Assembly: GCF_030814835.1 (NCBI RefSeq) | Contig: NZ_JAUSVS010000009.1 | Coordinates: 147,260-211,259 of the forward strand | Direction: 5' to 3' | Source of the DNA: Caulobacter ginsengisoli | Lineage (GTDB): Bacteria; Pseudomonadota; Alphaproteobacteria; Caulobacterales; Caulobacteraceae | DNA length: 64,000 nucleotides | Shown: one piece after another, positions 1 through 12,480 of the stretch | How the letters are laid out: each line of letters starts with the position of its first letter | How positions within the stretch are numbered: the first letter of the stretch is position 1 | The notes under the pieces: model-generated | What the model was told of the DNA's origin: nothing | The model's database searches: none | Seen by the model: only the letters and a program-made list of their open reading frames with translations | Position numbers and translations under genes: made by a program

Positions 1-739
1 CATCGGAGGCCAGGTACAGCACCCCGGCGGCGATGTCGGCCGGCTCGCCCTTGAAGCCCAGCGGGGTGGCCACGGCTGCCACGTCGTTGAGGTCCAGTGT
101 GCGGCCGCCGGCGTTGCTGGGCCCGTCCAGGGTCGAGCCGATGCCATCCCAGATCGGGGTGTCGATGATGCCCGGATGCACGGAATTGACCCGGATGCCG
201 TCCTTGGCCGCGGCGCATTCCATGGCCACCGCCTTGCTGAACAGGCGCACCGCCCCCTTGGTCGCACAATAGGCGGCCAGGCCCGCCGAGCCCTTCATGC
301 CGGCCACCGAGGAGATGTTGATGATCGAGCCGCCGCCGCTCTCGCGCATCAGGCCCAGGCCGTGCTTGGTCCCCAGGAAGACGCCGTCCTCGTTGACCGC
401 CTGCTGCTTCTTCCAGTCGGCGAAGCTGAAGCTGTGGATCGGCCCGCCGATGGCGATGCCGGCGTTGTTGACCAGGATGTCCAGCCGCCCATAGACCTTG
501 CGGGTGTCGGCGATGACCTGCTCCCAGCCCTCTTCGCGGGTGACGTCCTGGGTCATGAAGACGGCCTCGCCGCCCCGGGCATTGATGCCGTCCACCACGG
601 CTTTGCCGCGCTCGACCTGCACGTCGGTGACCACTACCCTGGCCCCCTCGGCCGCCAGCAGCTCGGCGCAGCCCTGGCCAATGCCGCTCGCCCCGCCCGT
701 CACCAGGGCCACCTTGCCCGCTACGCGTCCGGCCATCAT
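1..739 (-). CDS. SDR family oxidoreductase (3' end beyond the window)
   Basis: Short-chain dehydrogenase/reductase, an NAD(P)-dependent oxidoreductase of the classical type acting in the cytoplasm. Translating the minus strand from the ATG at 739 (a second in-frame ATG follows directly) shows the cofactor-binding TGGASGIG motif near residue 15, the NNAG motif near residue 90, and the catalytic Ser...YxxxK as Y-C-A-T-K. A GGGAGG ribosome site sits just upstream. About 246 codons are visible and the reading frame is still open at position 1, so only the last few residues are missing. The substrate cannot be told from sequence. Confidence 0.9.
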   Translation of the reverse strand, partial: MMAGRVAGKVALVTGGASGIGQGCAELLAAEGARVVVTDVQVERGKAVVDGINARGGEAVFMTQDVTREEGWEQVIADTRKVYGRLDILVNNAGIAIGGPIHSFSFADWKKQQAVNEDGVFLGTKHGLGLMRESGGGSIINISSVAGMKGSAGLAAYCATKGAVRLFSKAVAMECAAAKDGIRVNSVHPGIIDTPIWDGIGSTLDGPSNAGGRTLDLNDVAAVATPLGFKGEPADIAAGVLYLASD

Positions 740-811
740 TCCCTCCCGAGGATTTTTGTTATCGACGGTAAGTTGACCGCTGGAAGCGGCGGCGTCCAGG
801 CTGACCCGGCG

Positions 812-1294
812 TCACCAACCTGGGTTGATCAGCGGCTGTCTGGCAGTGACTCGCAGGTCTGGCCCGTCCGAGGTGTGGCAAAAGCCGCCTATCCTCCACA
901 GCTCGTCCGTCGTGGCGGCCATCGCCCAGAAATCCGCGCAGAGGCTGAGCTCGCCATAGAGCCGGACCCATTCGACCTTGTCCCGCTGATGGACCTCGTC
1001 CGATCGGGACTCCGCGCCGATGCAGCGGGCGGTGGCGCGAACGGGACCGGTCATAGCGCTGCGGTCGGTGCAGAACCGGATGCCGTCCCAGGCGCCGACG
1101 ATGGCGAGGCAGCGGCCGATATAGCCTTCGGGCCTGGCGGCGACCTTGGCCAGCGGCACGGTTTCGGAATTGCCGCTGTTGCAGGCCTTGATGCTGGCGG
1201 ACCAACGGCCAGCAACGCCTTCGGGCGGCTCGGCCGCCGCCGGTAAGGGGAAGGTCAGCACGATCAGGCAGGTCAGGATCGCTTCCACTCGCAT
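812..1294 (-). CDS. Secreted hypothetical protein, 160 aa
   Basis: Not recognised as a named family. The protein starts with a clear Sec signal peptide (hydrophobic core ILTCLIVLTFPLP, cleavage near AAA-EP). The mature part is about 138 residues with six cysteines, suggesting disulphides in the periplasm. It follows carB on the same strand order but lies upstream of the SDR gene, separated by about 70 bp from the SDR start and by about 40 bp from the carB stop. It could be the last gene of the carB transcript. Confidence 0.7.
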   Translation of the reverse strand: MRVEAILTCLIVLTFPLPAAAEPPEGVAGRWSASIKACNSGNSETVPLAKVAARPEGYIGRCLAIVGAWDGIRFCTDRSAMTGPVRATARCIGAESRSDEVHQRDKVEWVRLYGELSLCADFWAMAATTDELWRIGGFCHTSDGPDLRVTARQPLINPGW

Positions 1295-1332
1295 GGGGCG
1301 ATCCTAGGCGCGCAGTCGCCGATTGGCTATCC

Positions 1333-4623
<3,291 letters not shown>

Positions 4624-4627
4624 GGGC

Positions 4628-4984
4628 TCAGCTCGTCACCAGCTGGCATTCCCAGCCGTCATAATCACAGCCGAACTGCTCGGCCCAATCCTGCATCTGC
4701 CGGTTCACCGGCTCGAAGGCCGCCTCGTCCACGGCGATCATGGTCTCCAGGATGACGCCGTCGCCCCCCACCGTCGGGCTGGCGGTCATGCCGGCGGCGA
4801 TGGCCGTGCGGGCCAGCTCCCGGTGATTGCCGTTGTAGAAGTAGAAGACCGCATGGCGCGGGGTGGTCATCGTATCGCCCCTGCCGCGCAGAATCTTGCG
4901 GACCTCCTCGTCACGGGCGGCATGACCGGTGAGCGGCTTGGGCGCCCCAAGGATGCGGCTCAACAGGGAGGGGGGTTTTTCCAT
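4628..4984 (-). CDS. RraB-domain protein (ribonuclease E inhibitor family)
   Basis: 118 residues. The C-terminal half matches the RraB fold signature: an R-Q-M-x-x-W-A-E-x-F segment followed by DYDGWEC, equivalent to the EKFxxEYDGWG region of E. coli RraB. In Enterobacteria RraB binds RNase E and alters mRNA decay; whether this short alphaproteobacterial version does so is inference. The first 40 residues are basic and not conserved with RraB. It is the gene immediately upstream of carB (4 bp gap), so it probably shares its promoter. No acidic C-terminal tail of the E. coli type is present. Confidence 0.75.
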   Translation of the reverse strand: MEKPPSLLSRILGAPKPLTGHAARDEEVRKILRGRGDTMTTPRHAVFYFYNGNHRELARTAIAAGMTASPTVGGDGVILETMIAVDEAAFEPVNRQMQDWAEQFGCDYDGWECQLVTS

Positions 4985-5136
4985 CTCAACTCGCGCGCAA
5001 GAACGACCGCGCCCTTTTCGACGCGCCCGCCCGACCAGATTGCAGGTTAAGCCGCTCGTTTAGAGAGGGGCGCGGGGCAGGGCAAGCTTCCATTGCCCCT
5101 CGGCCTTCGTCAGAGTGGCCGCAAAGGGGAGCCGCC

Positions 5137-5556
5137 ATGAAATCGACCGCCTTCGCCGCCCTTCTCGCCCTGATTCTGGCCGCTCCGGCCGTCGCCCGGG
5201 CCCCGGAAACCACCCGGATCGGCCAGTATGACGCCACCAATTCCGGCCAGCGGATTCTGCTGCCGTCGGGGCCGGTGCAGGTGACGGTGAACCGGGTGAC
5301 TATCGCGGCCGGGACCAGCCTGCCGGTCCACAAGCACCCGTTCCAGCGGTTCGGCTATGTCGAGGCCGGGACCATCCGGGTCAGCAACCTCGATACCGGC
5401 AAGGTCGTCGAATACCACCCCGGTGAGATGATTATCGAGGCGCGCGACCAGTGGCATACCGGCCTGGCGCTCGGCGATACGCCCGTGGTGCTGCTGGTGT
5501 TCGACCAGACGCCGCCGGGCCAGGTCAACATGGTGGCCAAGCCTTTGCCACGTTGA
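5137..5556 (+). CDS. Secreted cupin-domain protein
   Basis: 139 residues with a Sec signal peptide (cleavage near AVA-RA). The remainder is a single small beta-barrel cupin: motif 1 is read as HKHPF...E.G (metal-ligand histidines), motif 2 as PGEM...QWHTG. Such single-domain periplasmic cupins bind a metal but have varied or unknown roles. The start ATG is preceded by GGGGAGCCGCC. It is followed 48 bp later by another short secreted protein on the same strand, suggesting a two-gene unit. Confidence 0.8.
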   Translation: MKSTAFAALLALILAAPAVARAPETTRIGQYDATNSGQRILLPSGPVQVTVNRVTIAAGTSLPVHKHPFQRFGYVEAGTIRVSNLDTGKVVEYHPGEMIIEARDQWHTGLALGDTPVVLLVFDQTPPGQVNMVAKPLPR

Positions 5557-5604
5557 TCGATCAGCGTTACGACTGCCCACTCAGACAAGAAAAGGGAGGC
5601 AGTC

Positions 5605-5955
5605 ATGCGTAGGATTCTGCTCGGGATCGCGGCTCTGGCGCTTTCGGCCACCGCGGCATTCGCCGGCGACGAGGTGCTGGCCTCGCGGTTCGGCAACACC
5701 ACCATCACCACCGACCCCAGCGGCATGTCGACCAAGATCTACTATGCCGCCGACCACACCTTCACCGGGGTGGCGGGCGACACCCATCCGGCGGGGACCT
5801 GGGAGGTCAAGGGCAGCCAAGTCTGCCTGACCTTCACCGCCGATGCGCCCCCCGGCTATCCCAACCCGATCTGCAGCCCGGTCTCGGACCACAAGGTCGG
5901 GGACAGCTGGACGGCCGGCCCCTTCCAGGTGCAGCTGGTCGAAGGCATCCAGTAA
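5605..5955 (+). CDS. Secreted hypothetical protein, 116 aa
   Basis: Unrecognised. A signal peptide (MRRILLGIAALALSATAAFA) is followed by about 95 residues with two cysteines. The text TFTGVAGDTHPAGTWEVKGSQVCLTF reads like a small beta-barrel or lipocalin-like secreted domain seen in alphaproteobacterial hypothetical proteins that describe a property of medium or product (inference). AAAGGGAGG precedes the ATG with ideal spacing. It ends head-on against the BAAT hydrolase stop with no gap. Confidence 0.7.
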   Translation: MRRILLGIAALALSATAAFAGDEVLASRFGNTTITTDPSGMSTKIYYAADHTFTGVAGDTHPAGTWEVKGSQVCLTFTADAPPGYPNPICSPVSDHKVGDSWTAGPFQVQLVEGIQ

Positions 5956-6894
5956 CTACTTCAGCGTCTTCGCCAGCAGGGCCAGGGTCGCGTCCCAGGA
6001 CTGCTGGCGGGCCGCCAGGTTGCCGGCCTCGGTGCCGCCCAGCTTGAACATGAAGCTGAGACCGGGCGTGTTGGCCGGGGCCGGCGGGCCGAAGGCGGCG
6101 TGGCCGGCGTCGGCATAGGTCAGCAGGGTCACCGGATAGCGGAAGTTCCTGGCCTTGAGCCGGGCGGCGACGGCCCGCGCCATGTCGGCCGAGGGCCACA
6201 TCTGGTCGGCCTCGCCGGCCACCAGCAGCACCGGGCCCCTGATGCGCTCCACCGGGATGGCGGCGTCGGGATAGCGGCCCTCGAAGGCGCGGCTGCGCTG
6301 GTAGAAGTCGAGCACCGAGATGAAGGGCTTGCTGGTGTCATAGGGCACGAAGGCCGTCGGCTTGCCGCCGACGCTCCAGGTGGAGGTGTCGACCTGGGCC
6401 TTGAAGGAAAAGCCCTGCCACATGACGTTGGACGGCACGCCGGCGATCACGGCCCGCACGTCTTTGCGGCGCGAGCCGATGATCAGGGCCGCCTCGCCGC
6501 CCTTGGAGGCGCCCATGACGGCGACCTTGCGGCGGTCGACGCTGGGATCGGCCTCGAGCCGGTCCAGGGCCTTGTCGAAATATTCCAGCGGCAGCAGCTC
6601 CATTTTGTCGGGCAGTCCCGGCAGATCGAAATAGGCGATGGCCAGGGCGGTATAGCCCTGCTGGGCCAGGCGCCGGGCGATGGGGGCCGAGCCCTTGATG
6701 CCGCCTTCGGAACCGCCGACCACCAGCACCGCCGGATGCCGGCCGGGGGTGGTGGGCCTGTAGAGCTCGCCGACCAGGCCGTTCTCGTTGATGACGGTCT
6801 TGGTGAAGTCTGGCGGCTGGGGAGTCTGGCCGTGGGCGGCGAAGGGGGTCAGCAGAAGCAGCAGGCAAACGAGGGGGTTGAGGGCGAGGCGCAC
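5956..6894 (-). CDS. Alpha/beta hydrolase of the BAAT C-terminal / acyl-CoA thioesterase type, secreted
   Basis: The protein carries the alpha/beta hydrolase core with nucleophile elbow G-A-S-K-G-G, the oxyanion region GGSEGG and a late histidine in DAGHAAFG, all typical of the BAAT (bile-acid-CoA amino-acid acyltransferase / acyl-CoA thioester hydrolase) C-terminal family. The open frame could start at 6945, but that would put 17 odd residues before a normal signal peptide. I prefer the GTG at 6894, which has GGAG upstream and gives VRLALNPLVCLLLLL...AHGQ. The substrate is unknown. A perfect 17-bp palindrome lies directly upstream. Confidence 0.8.
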   Translation of the reverse strand: MRLALNPLVCLLLLLTPFAAHGQTPQPPDFTKTVINENGLVGELYRPTTPGRHPAVLVVGGSEGGIKGSAPIARRLAQQGYTALAIAYFDLPGLPDKMELLPLEYFDKALDRLEADPSVDRRKVAVMGASKGGEAALIIGSRRKDVRAVIAGVPSNVMWQGFSFKAQVDTSTWSVGGKPTAFVPYDTSKPFISVLDFYQRSRAFEGRYPDAAIPVERIRGPVLLVAGEADQMWPSADMARAVAARLKARNFRYPVTLLTYADAGHAAFGPPAPANTPGLSFMFKLGGTEAGNLAARQQSWDATLALLAKTLK

Positions 6895-6918
6895 GGCAGG
6901 TCTCCATGTGTGTGGAGA

Positions 6919-6935
6919 ACTTTGTAATACAAAGT
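6919..6935. promoter_or_regulatory. Perfect 17-bp palindrome, probable operator
   Basis: The arms ACTTTGTA and TACAAAGT flank a single central A. The AT-rich perfect palindrome stands out in GC-rich DNA and lies 25 bp upstream of the preferred GTG start of the BAAT hydrolase, where a repressor or activator site is expected. The regulator is not identifiable from the window. Confidence 0.6.
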
Positions 6936-6978
6936 CATTGGTCATGCAATGGGGTTGCGGCTTTCGTCGGCGTTCGGG

Positions 6979-8145
6979 TCAGAGGTAGCTCAGCCACCAG
7001 TCCTTGCGGGTCGCCTTCACATGGCCCCACCAGCGGCAGAGCGGATACATCAGCAGCAACACCACGGCCCAGGTCAGGTAGGCGGACCACAGGCCAAAGC
7101 CCCAGTGCGCCTCGACCATCGGCGTGGGGTCGGCGATGACTCCGACGAAAGTCTGGAAGGGATAACCCATGGCCATGCCGGCAGCGGTGACCAGGAGGTG
7201 GGCCAGCCAGATGTGCAGGATGAAGAAGAACAGCGGCACGCGGCCATAGGTCAACAGGATGCCGGCGACGGCGCCCTTCAGCCGCTCCAGGGCCGGCAAC
7301 AGAAGGAACATGGGTCCCAGGGTGATCAGCACGAAGTCCAGTGAGGGCGGATATTTGCTGACGTTGAAGAACGACAGGACGGTTCGCCAGGACTCGGCCT
7401 GGGCGCTCCACGGCCGGATATCGCCGTAGAGATTGATCCCGCGCAGCACCAGAAAGGCCAGGATCATCGCCCCGCCCAGGGCCAGCAGCAGCCGGGCCCG
7501 GCGCGCCGGCTCGAGGGTGAAGATGTCGCCCAGCCCGTAGCCCAGCGAGATGATCCCGATCCAGGGCAGGATCGGATAGATGACGAAGATGTTGCCGGCG
7601 ATCGGGCCGGGGACATGTAGCACGTGCCAGAGCCAGGCCAGCGGCCCCAGGCTGCCCGGCGAAATTCCGTCGGTCAGATCATGCAGGGCGATGATGGCGA
7701 CGCCGATCGCCAGCACGGCCCGGCGGGGCAGGTGGATCAGGGCGGCCAGGGCGATCATCCCGGCCCCCAGCGACCAGAGGACGATCAGCGCCCAGCCGGG
7801 GATGTTCCAGTTCCAGCCGATATTCTCGACCACCAGCTCCAGGACGATCAACCAGAGGCCGCGCGTGACCAGGAACCGGCTGAGCTCGCCCTTGGTCTTG
7901 TTCCGCGCCTGCATCCACACCGACACCCCGGCCAGGAACGAGAAGGTCGGGGCGCAGAAATGCGTCACCCAGCGGGTCAGGTAGAGACCGAGGGTGGTGG
8001 TCGCCGGGTTGGTCGGGTCGGAGACGAACGAGGCAGCGTGCGTGTAGTCGCGGACATGGTCCAGGGCCATGATCACGATCACCAGCCCGCGCAGCAGGTC
8101 GATGGAGGTCAGGCGGCCGACGGGCGTTGGGACGGTGTCGGTCAT
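6979..8145 (-). CDS. DUF1624 / HGSNAT-like multi-pass membrane protein
   Basis: 388 residues, roughly ten transmembrane segments. The N-terminus contains the family hallmark S-I-D-L-L-R-G-L-V-I-V-I-M-A-L-D-H-V-R-D, shared by heparan-alpha-glucosaminide N-acetyltransferase (HGSNAT) and bacterial DUF1624 proteins, in which a conserved His takes part in transmembrane acetyl transfer. I chose the ATG at 8145 because it overlaps the stop of the preceding TonB-C-like gene as ATGA, showing translational coupling; the longer upstream extension is a shadow frame. Substrate unknown; modification of an envelope sugar or lipid is inference. Confidence 0.8.
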   Translation of the reverse strand: MTDTVPTPVGRLTSIDLLRGLVIVIMALDHVRDYTHAASFVSDPTNPATTTLGLYLTRWVTHFCAPTFSFLAGVSVWMQARNKTKGELSRFLVTRGLWLIVLELVVENIGWNWNIPGWALIVLWSLGAGMIALAALIHLPRRAVLAIGVAIIALHDLTDGISPGSLGPLAWLWHVLHVPGPIAGNIFVIYPILPWIGIISLGYGLGDIFTLEPARRARLLLALGGAMILAFLVLRGINLYGDIRPWSAQAESWRTVLSFFNVSKYPPSLDFVLITLGPMFLLLPALERLKGAVAGILLTYGRVPLFFFILHIWLAHLLVTAAGMAMGYPFQTFVGVIADPTPMVEAHWGFGLWSAYLTWAVVLLLMYPLCRWWGHVKATRKDWWLSYL

Positions 8146-9164
8146 GGCTTGGCGTTTCCCGTGACGAACTGGATCGGAATCTGGATGGTCAGCCCGGCGA
8201 CCGAAGGGCCTTGCGGGTTGGCCGGCCCGACCAGGATGCCGCGCGCCAGCTGCTGCGCCGCCTGGCCGAAGCCGGCGCCCGCCGGGTCTTCCTGCTGGAC
8301 CTGGCAGTGGCGCAGCTGGCCCTGGTGGCCGACCCGGCATTGCAGGACGGCCTTGCCGTCCGTCCCCGTGCTCTTGGCCCCGGCGGGATAGAAGCGGGCA
8401 AAGTCATTGGCGGACGGCCGCCGCAGCCAGGTTCTCGCCGTGTCGGCCGGCGGCGACAGCTCGTCGCTGGAAACCCCCATGGCCACGACGGCGCCGGCGG
8501 CGTCGGTCAGCCTGACGCCCTCCAGCCCGGCCTCGGCGATCATCTGGCCCATGAAGTCGTCGGTGATGGTCGCGCGGTCCAGCCGCAGCGTGATCCGCAG
8601 GAAGAGGCCGTCCCGCTGCAGCCGGCTTTCCTGGTCGGCCGTCAGGGCGAACCGCCCGGCCAGGGCGATGTCGGCCGGGTTGTCATACCGGATGGCCAGG
8701 GTCAGGGCCTGGCTGGCGCAGCGCTGGGCGACCTCTTTCTGGTCGGGATAGTCCTGGTCCGACTGCCGCGCCTTGCGGCAGGCCTTGATGGCCTCCTCGC
8801 TCTTGGGGACCGCACGGGTGAAGGCCGGGATCAGGTTCAGCTCGTAGCCGTTGATGGCGGAGAACTCGACCGTCCGGTCCTTTAGGTCGAACTGCGAGAG
8901 GCTGATGGCGGGGAAGGGGCTCTGGCCCCGGAACAGGCTGGCCTGACCCTTGGCGGCGTCATAGGTCCAACGCAGGGGAATGGTGATTTCGACCCGCCGA
9001 CAGCCCCCGCCGGCCCGCACCGCCTCGGCGACCGCCGGCAGGTCGGTCGGCCTGACGCTGATCGCCCCGCCGCAGGCGTCCGCCTGGGCCAGAGCTGCGC
9101 AGGGCGAGGCCAGCACGGCCAGGGCGAACCCAGGTCCCAGCATCTTCGCGATGAGCTTGAACAT
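8142..9164 (-). CDS. Secreted protein with TonB C-terminal-like domain
   Basis: 340 residues. The ATG at 9164 follows GGGAGGGC and opens a signal peptide (cleavage near ALA-QAD). The last 80 residues resemble the TonB_C fold: a conserved C-x-V-x-x-x-G-x-x-x-x-C strand, a helix with QAAQQLARG, then a PI-x-F terminal strand. There is no N-terminal membrane anchor or proline-rich linker, so this is not a canonical energy transducer; in Caulobacteraceae such periplasmic TonB_C-like proteins have no known role. It overlaps the next gene by 4 bp. Confidence 0.65.
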   Translation of the reverse strand: MFKLIAKMLGPGFALAVLASPCAALAQADACGGAISVRPTDLPAVAEAVRAGGGCRRVEITIPLRWTYDAAKGQASLFRGQSPFPAISLSQFDLKDRTVEFSAINGYELNLIPAFTRAVPKSEEAIKACRKARQSDQDYPDQKEVAQRCASQALTLAIRYDNPADIALAGRFALTADQESRLQRDGLFLRITLRLDRATITDDFMGQMIAEAGLEGVRLTDAAGAVVAMGVSSDELSPPADTARTWLRRPSANDFARFYPAGAKSTGTDGKAVLQCRVGHQGQLRHCQVQQEDPAGAGFGQAAQQLARGILVGPANPQGPSVAGLTIQIPIQFVTGNAKP

Positions 9165-9225
9165 GACGCGGCCCTCCCGACCGACGCCGAGGTTAGCGGG
9201 AAAATCCGCCGGCCGCATCCGGTCT

Positions 9226-10548
9226 TCAGGCGCGCCGGAACGGCTTCCAGTCGATGGCCTCGAGGGGTCGCCGCAGGACTGGGCGATGGCCATAGGCGAC
9301 CGCCCGCAGCAGCCATTCCAGCGGCCCCATGGCGAACCGCCGCAGCCATAGGACGCTGAAGGCGGCCTGGGCCAGCCAGATGGCCGCGGCGATGGCCCAC
9401 AGGCCCGCCCAATCGTACTGCCCCCACAGGCCCAGGCCGTAGAACAGCACCGCGCAGATCAGCGACTGGGCCATATAGTTGGTCAGGGCCATGCGGCCCA
9501 TGTCCGCCAGGGTCCGGCCCACGCCGCCCAGGACCGCGGCCTTCCACAGGGCCAGGACCAGGCCCAGATGGCCCAGCGTCACGGCGATCCGGCCCGGATC
9601 GTAGGCGGCCACCGTGAACCAGTTCACCGGATAGAAATGGGCCTGATAGCGGACGGCTGCGCTCCAGCCGTTGAGCGAAATCCCGATCGCGTAGCCGACG
9701 GCGGCCAGGCCCAGATAGAAGGCCAGCGACCGCCGCCCGCTCAGCACACCCAGCTTGAACAGGCCCATGCCGATCAGCATGCCGCCCATCGACTCCAGCA
9801 CCGCGCCCAGCAGGCCCTCATGGGCGTCATCCCACCAGGTCGAGGCCGACCAGCCGAGCAGGGTGAAATAGTCGCCGCTGGTCTTGGCCGCGGTCTCGGC
9901 CGTGATCAGTTCGGGGTCGGGCCGCGAACCGGCCACCGCCTCGCGGCCATCGATGATCGCCTGCTTGTCCGCGGCGGTGAGGGCGAGGCCGGCGGCCCGG
10001 CCGGCCTGGGCCGCCTCGCCGGCGTGGACGGTCTGGGCGACCTGGTAGCGCCGCAGGGTGAAGTCGGCGTTGTCGATGGTCAGCGACAACAGGCCAATCG
10101 CGATCAGGGCGGCGGCCGGCAGCTTGCGCAGCGGGAACAGGAACAGCGAGCACAGGCCATAGACGAACAGGATCTCGCCCGGCCACAGCAGGACGGTGAA
10201 ATTGACCACCCCCAGAACCATCAGCATCAGGGCCCTGCGGTAGAAGACGTCGGCCGTCTCGACCGGCCCGTCCGGCGCCATGGCCCGGGCGGTGATCAGC
10301 AGCACGCCGGCTCCGAACAGCAGAGTGAACAGGCCCCGCATGGTCCCCGAGACCAGCAGCGTGCCGACCAGCCAGACCACCCAGCTGGGATCGGCCAGGC
10401 TCTGCGGGGTCAGCGGCCGGACCCAGCCGTAAAGGTCGCCCATGGAGGTGATGTTCATCAGCAGGATGCCGCAGAGGGCAAACCCCCGCAGCACGTCGAG
10501 CGAGCCGAGGCGATCCCGCTCCTGGGTCGGAGCGATGGCCTGGTCCAT
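9226..10548 (-). CDS. DUF418 (YeiB-like) membrane protein
   Basis: 440 residues with about ten predicted transmembrane segments. The N-terminal S-L-D-V-L-R-G-F-A-L-C-G-I-L-L-M-N motif and the C-terminal DUF418 block (MGRMALTNYMAQSL, then GPLEWLLR near the end) define the family. DUF418 proteins belong to the acyltransferase clan of membrane proteins and their substrates are unknown. GGGAGGGATC precedes the ATG. It belongs to the leftward array downstream of carA. Confidence 0.9.
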   Translation of the reverse strand: MDQAIAPTQERDRLGSLDVLRGFALCGILLMNITSMGDLYGWVRPLTPQSLADPSWVVWLVGTLLVSGTMRGLFTLLFGAGVLLITARAMAPDGPVETADVFYRRALMLMVLGVVNFTVLLWPGEILFVYGLCSLFLFPLRKLPAAALIAIGLLSLTIDNADFTLRRYQVAQTVHAGEAAQAGRAAGLALTAADKQAIIDGREAVAGSRPDPELITAETAAKTSGDYFTLLGWSASTWWDDAHEGLLGAVLESMGGMLIGMGLFKLGVLSGRRSLAFYLGLAAVGYAIGISLNGWSAAVRYQAHFYPVNWFTVAAYDPGRIAVTLGHLGLVLALWKAAVLGGVGRTLADMGRMALTNYMAQSLICAVLFYGLGLWGQYDWAGLWAIAAAIWLAQAAFSVLWLRRFAMGPLEWLLRAVAYGHRPVLRRPLEAIDWKPFRRA

Positions 10549-10599
10549 GTGATCCCTCCCGGACTGGTCCGCGCCATACGCGGCCGGGAGGGCGTTGGA

Positions 10600-10965
10600 T
10601 CAGTCGGCGGGCCGTTGCAGGGCCTCGCCCCGGATGGCCCGGCCGGCGGCGTCGAAGTCGATCTTCTCGACCACCTGCTTGCCGCGGTTGCTGGCGTAGT
10701 AGATGGCCAGGCTGGAGACGCCGGCGACAACGTCGGTCAGTACGAACCGCAGGGGCGGCTGGATGGCCAGGCCCTTGGCCCAGTAGTCGCGCACCGCCGC
10801 CTTGCCGACCAGATGGCTGGACGCCACCCCCATGCGTTCGACGATGTAGGGCGAGGTCATCGTGAAGTCGTCGCTGTAGTGCGACAGGATGCGGTCCAGA
10901 TCACCGCTGTTCCAGGCGGCGATCCACTCCTCGGCCCAGGCCCTGGCCCAGCCGATCTCGATCAT
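10600..10965 (-). CDS. NTF2-like / SnoaL-like protein
   Basis: 121 residues forming one NTF2-like cone fold: [11 protein letters not shown] helix, then [11 protein letters not shown], and a late sheet ending in a R-G-E-A-L motif. Family members act as small ligand-binding or isomerase-like proteins, and no catalytic residue assignment is possible. Its ATG overlaps the carA stop as ATGA, so it is translationally coupled to carA, which is an odd partner for pyrimidine/arginine synthesis. Confidence 0.8.
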   Translation of the reverse strand: MIEIGWARAWAEEWIAAWNSGDLDRILSHYSDDFTMTSPYIVERMGVASSHLVGKAAVRDYWAKGLAIQPPLRFVLTDVVAGVSSLAIYYASNRGKQVVEKIDFDAAGRAIRGEALQRPAD

Positions 10966-12128
10966 TTTCTGTTCCTGTCCATCAGCCCGGCGAAGCGCTC
11001 GAACAGATAGAGGCTGTCCATCGGCCCTGGCGAGGCCTCCGGGTGATGCTGGACGCTGAACACCGGCCTGTCGGCCAGGGCCAGGCCGGCATTGGTGCCG
11101 TCGAACAGGGAGACGTGGGTCTCGGTGACCGGGGCCGGCAGGCTGTCACGGTCGACCGTGAAGCCGTGGTTCATCGAGACGATCTCGACCTTGCCGGTGG
11201 TCAGGTCCTTGACCGGATGGTTGGCGCCGTGATGGCCCTGCTCCATCTTCACCGTCCTGGCGCCGAGCGCCAGGGCCAGCATCTGGTGGCCCAGGCAGAT
11301 GCCGAACACCGGCGTGCCGCTGTCGACCAGCTTGCGGATCTCTGGGACGGAATATTCGCCGGTGGCGGCCGGGTCGCCGGGCCCGTTCGAGAGCAGAACG
11401 CCGTCGGGCTTGCGGGCCAGGATAGCCTCGGCGCTGGTGTTGGCCGGAACCACCGTCACCTTGGCCCCGATGCCGGCCAGCGAGCGCAGGATGTTGCGCT
11501 TGACCCCATAGTCGACGACCACGACCTCGTATTTCCCGGCCTCGGGCCGGGTGTAGCCGGCGGGCCAGTCCCACGGGCCTTCGTCCCAGACGAAGGACTG
11601 CCGGCAGCTGGCGTCCTTGGCCAGGTCCAGGCCGACCAGGCCGGACCACTCGCGGGCCTGGGCGGTCAGGGCGGGAATGTCGAACTGGCCGTCCGGCGAA
11701 TGGGCGATCACCGCATGCGGCATGCCCTTCTCGCGGATCAGCCGGGTCAGGGCGCGGGTGTCGACCCCGGCGAGCGCGATGACGCCCCGCCGCTCCATCC
11801 ACTGCGCCAGCGGCGAGCCGGAGCGGTAGTTGGCCGGGTCGGTCGGCGTATCGCGGAAAATCGCGCCTCGGGCGGCGGTCTCGCTGATCCCGGTGACCTG
11901 CTCGACGTCTTCCAGGTTGGTCCCGACATTGCCGATGTGGGGGAAGGTGAAGGCGACGATCTGGGCCATGTAGGAGGGGTCGGTGAGGATCTCCTGGTAG
12001 CCGGTCATGGCGGTGTTGAAACACACCTCGCCCACCGCCGAGCCGACCGCGCCAACGCCGTACCCTTGCAGGACGGTCCCATCGGCCAGGACCAGGACTC
12101 CGGTGACGCCAGCAAGCAGATCGGTCAT
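10962..12128 (-). CDS. carA: Carbamoyl-phosphate synthase small (glutaminase) subunit
   Basis: Hydrolyses glutamine and passes ammonia to CarB. 388 residues: N-terminal CPSase_sm_chain domain ([31 protein letters not shown]) and C-terminal class I glutamine amidotransferase with the catalytic cysteine in FGICLGHQ and the His-Glu pair in [10 protein letters not shown]. The ATG at 12128 with GGAGCCACGCC upstream fits the family start; the open frame extends 22 codons further but those residues do not look like CarA. First gene of a long leftward array. Confidence 0.97.
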   Translation of the reverse strand: MTDLLAGVTGVLVLADGTVLQGYGVGAVGSAVGEVCFNTAMTGYQEILTDPSYMAQIVAFTFPHIGNVGTNLEDVEQVTGISETAARGAIFRDTPTDPANYRSGSPLAQWMERRGVIALAGVDTRALTRLIREKGMPHAVIAHSPDGQFDIPALTAQAREWSGLVGLDLAKDASCRQSFVWDEGPWDWPAGYTRPEAGKYEVVVVDYGVKRNILRSLAGIGAKVTVVPANTSAEAILARKPDGVLLSNGPGDPAATGEYSVPEIRKLVDSGTPVFGICLGHQMLALALGARTVKMEQGHHGANHPVKDLTTGKVEIVSMNHGFTVDRDSLPAPVTETHVSLFDGTNAGLALADRPVFSVQHHPEASPGPMDSLYLFERFAGLMDRNRK

Positions 12129-12205
12129 GGCGTGGCTCCGGGGTGGTGGACAAACGGCCGCGTTGGTAGTGAGTCGGCCTTCTCGGGTCAACAAAGGAAC
12201 GCGCC

Positions 12206-12448
12206 ATGCTGGCTATGCGCCCCAACTGCGAGTGTTGCGACCGCGATCTGGCCCCTGACGCGGCCGGGGCGATGATCTGCACCTTCGAATGCACCTTCTG
12301 CGAGGGCTGCGCGAGCGAGCGGTTCGCCGGGGTCTGCCCCAACTGCGGTGGCGGCCTGGTGGCGCGACCGGTGCGGCCCACGGGCCTGTTGGGGAAGGCG
12401 CCGGGCTCGACGGAGCGGGTGCGCAAACCGCATGCGGCCTGCGTCTAG
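12206..12448 (+). CDS. DUF1272 small cysteine-rich protein
   Basis: 80 residues. The pattern [12 protein letters not shown]...[13 protein letters not shown]...[12 protein letters not shown] is the DUF1272 signature: four CxxC-like pairs that probably bind zinc in a rubredoxin-like knuckle. Function unknown. It diverges from carA, the two starts being 77 bp apart, so they may share a regulatory region. Confidence 0.92.
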   Translation: MLAMRPNCECCDRDLAPDAAGAMICTFECTFCEGCASERFAGVCPNCGGGLVARPVRPTGLLGKAPGSTERVRKPHAACV

Positions 12449-12480
12449 GCGGGCCGAGAGAAGCTGGCTATTACCCCGCC

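Noticed and set aside
8146..8340. Upstream extension of the DUF1624 gene
   Set aside because: It lies wholly inside the preceding TonB-C-like gene, and the ATG overlapping that gene's stop begins the domain.
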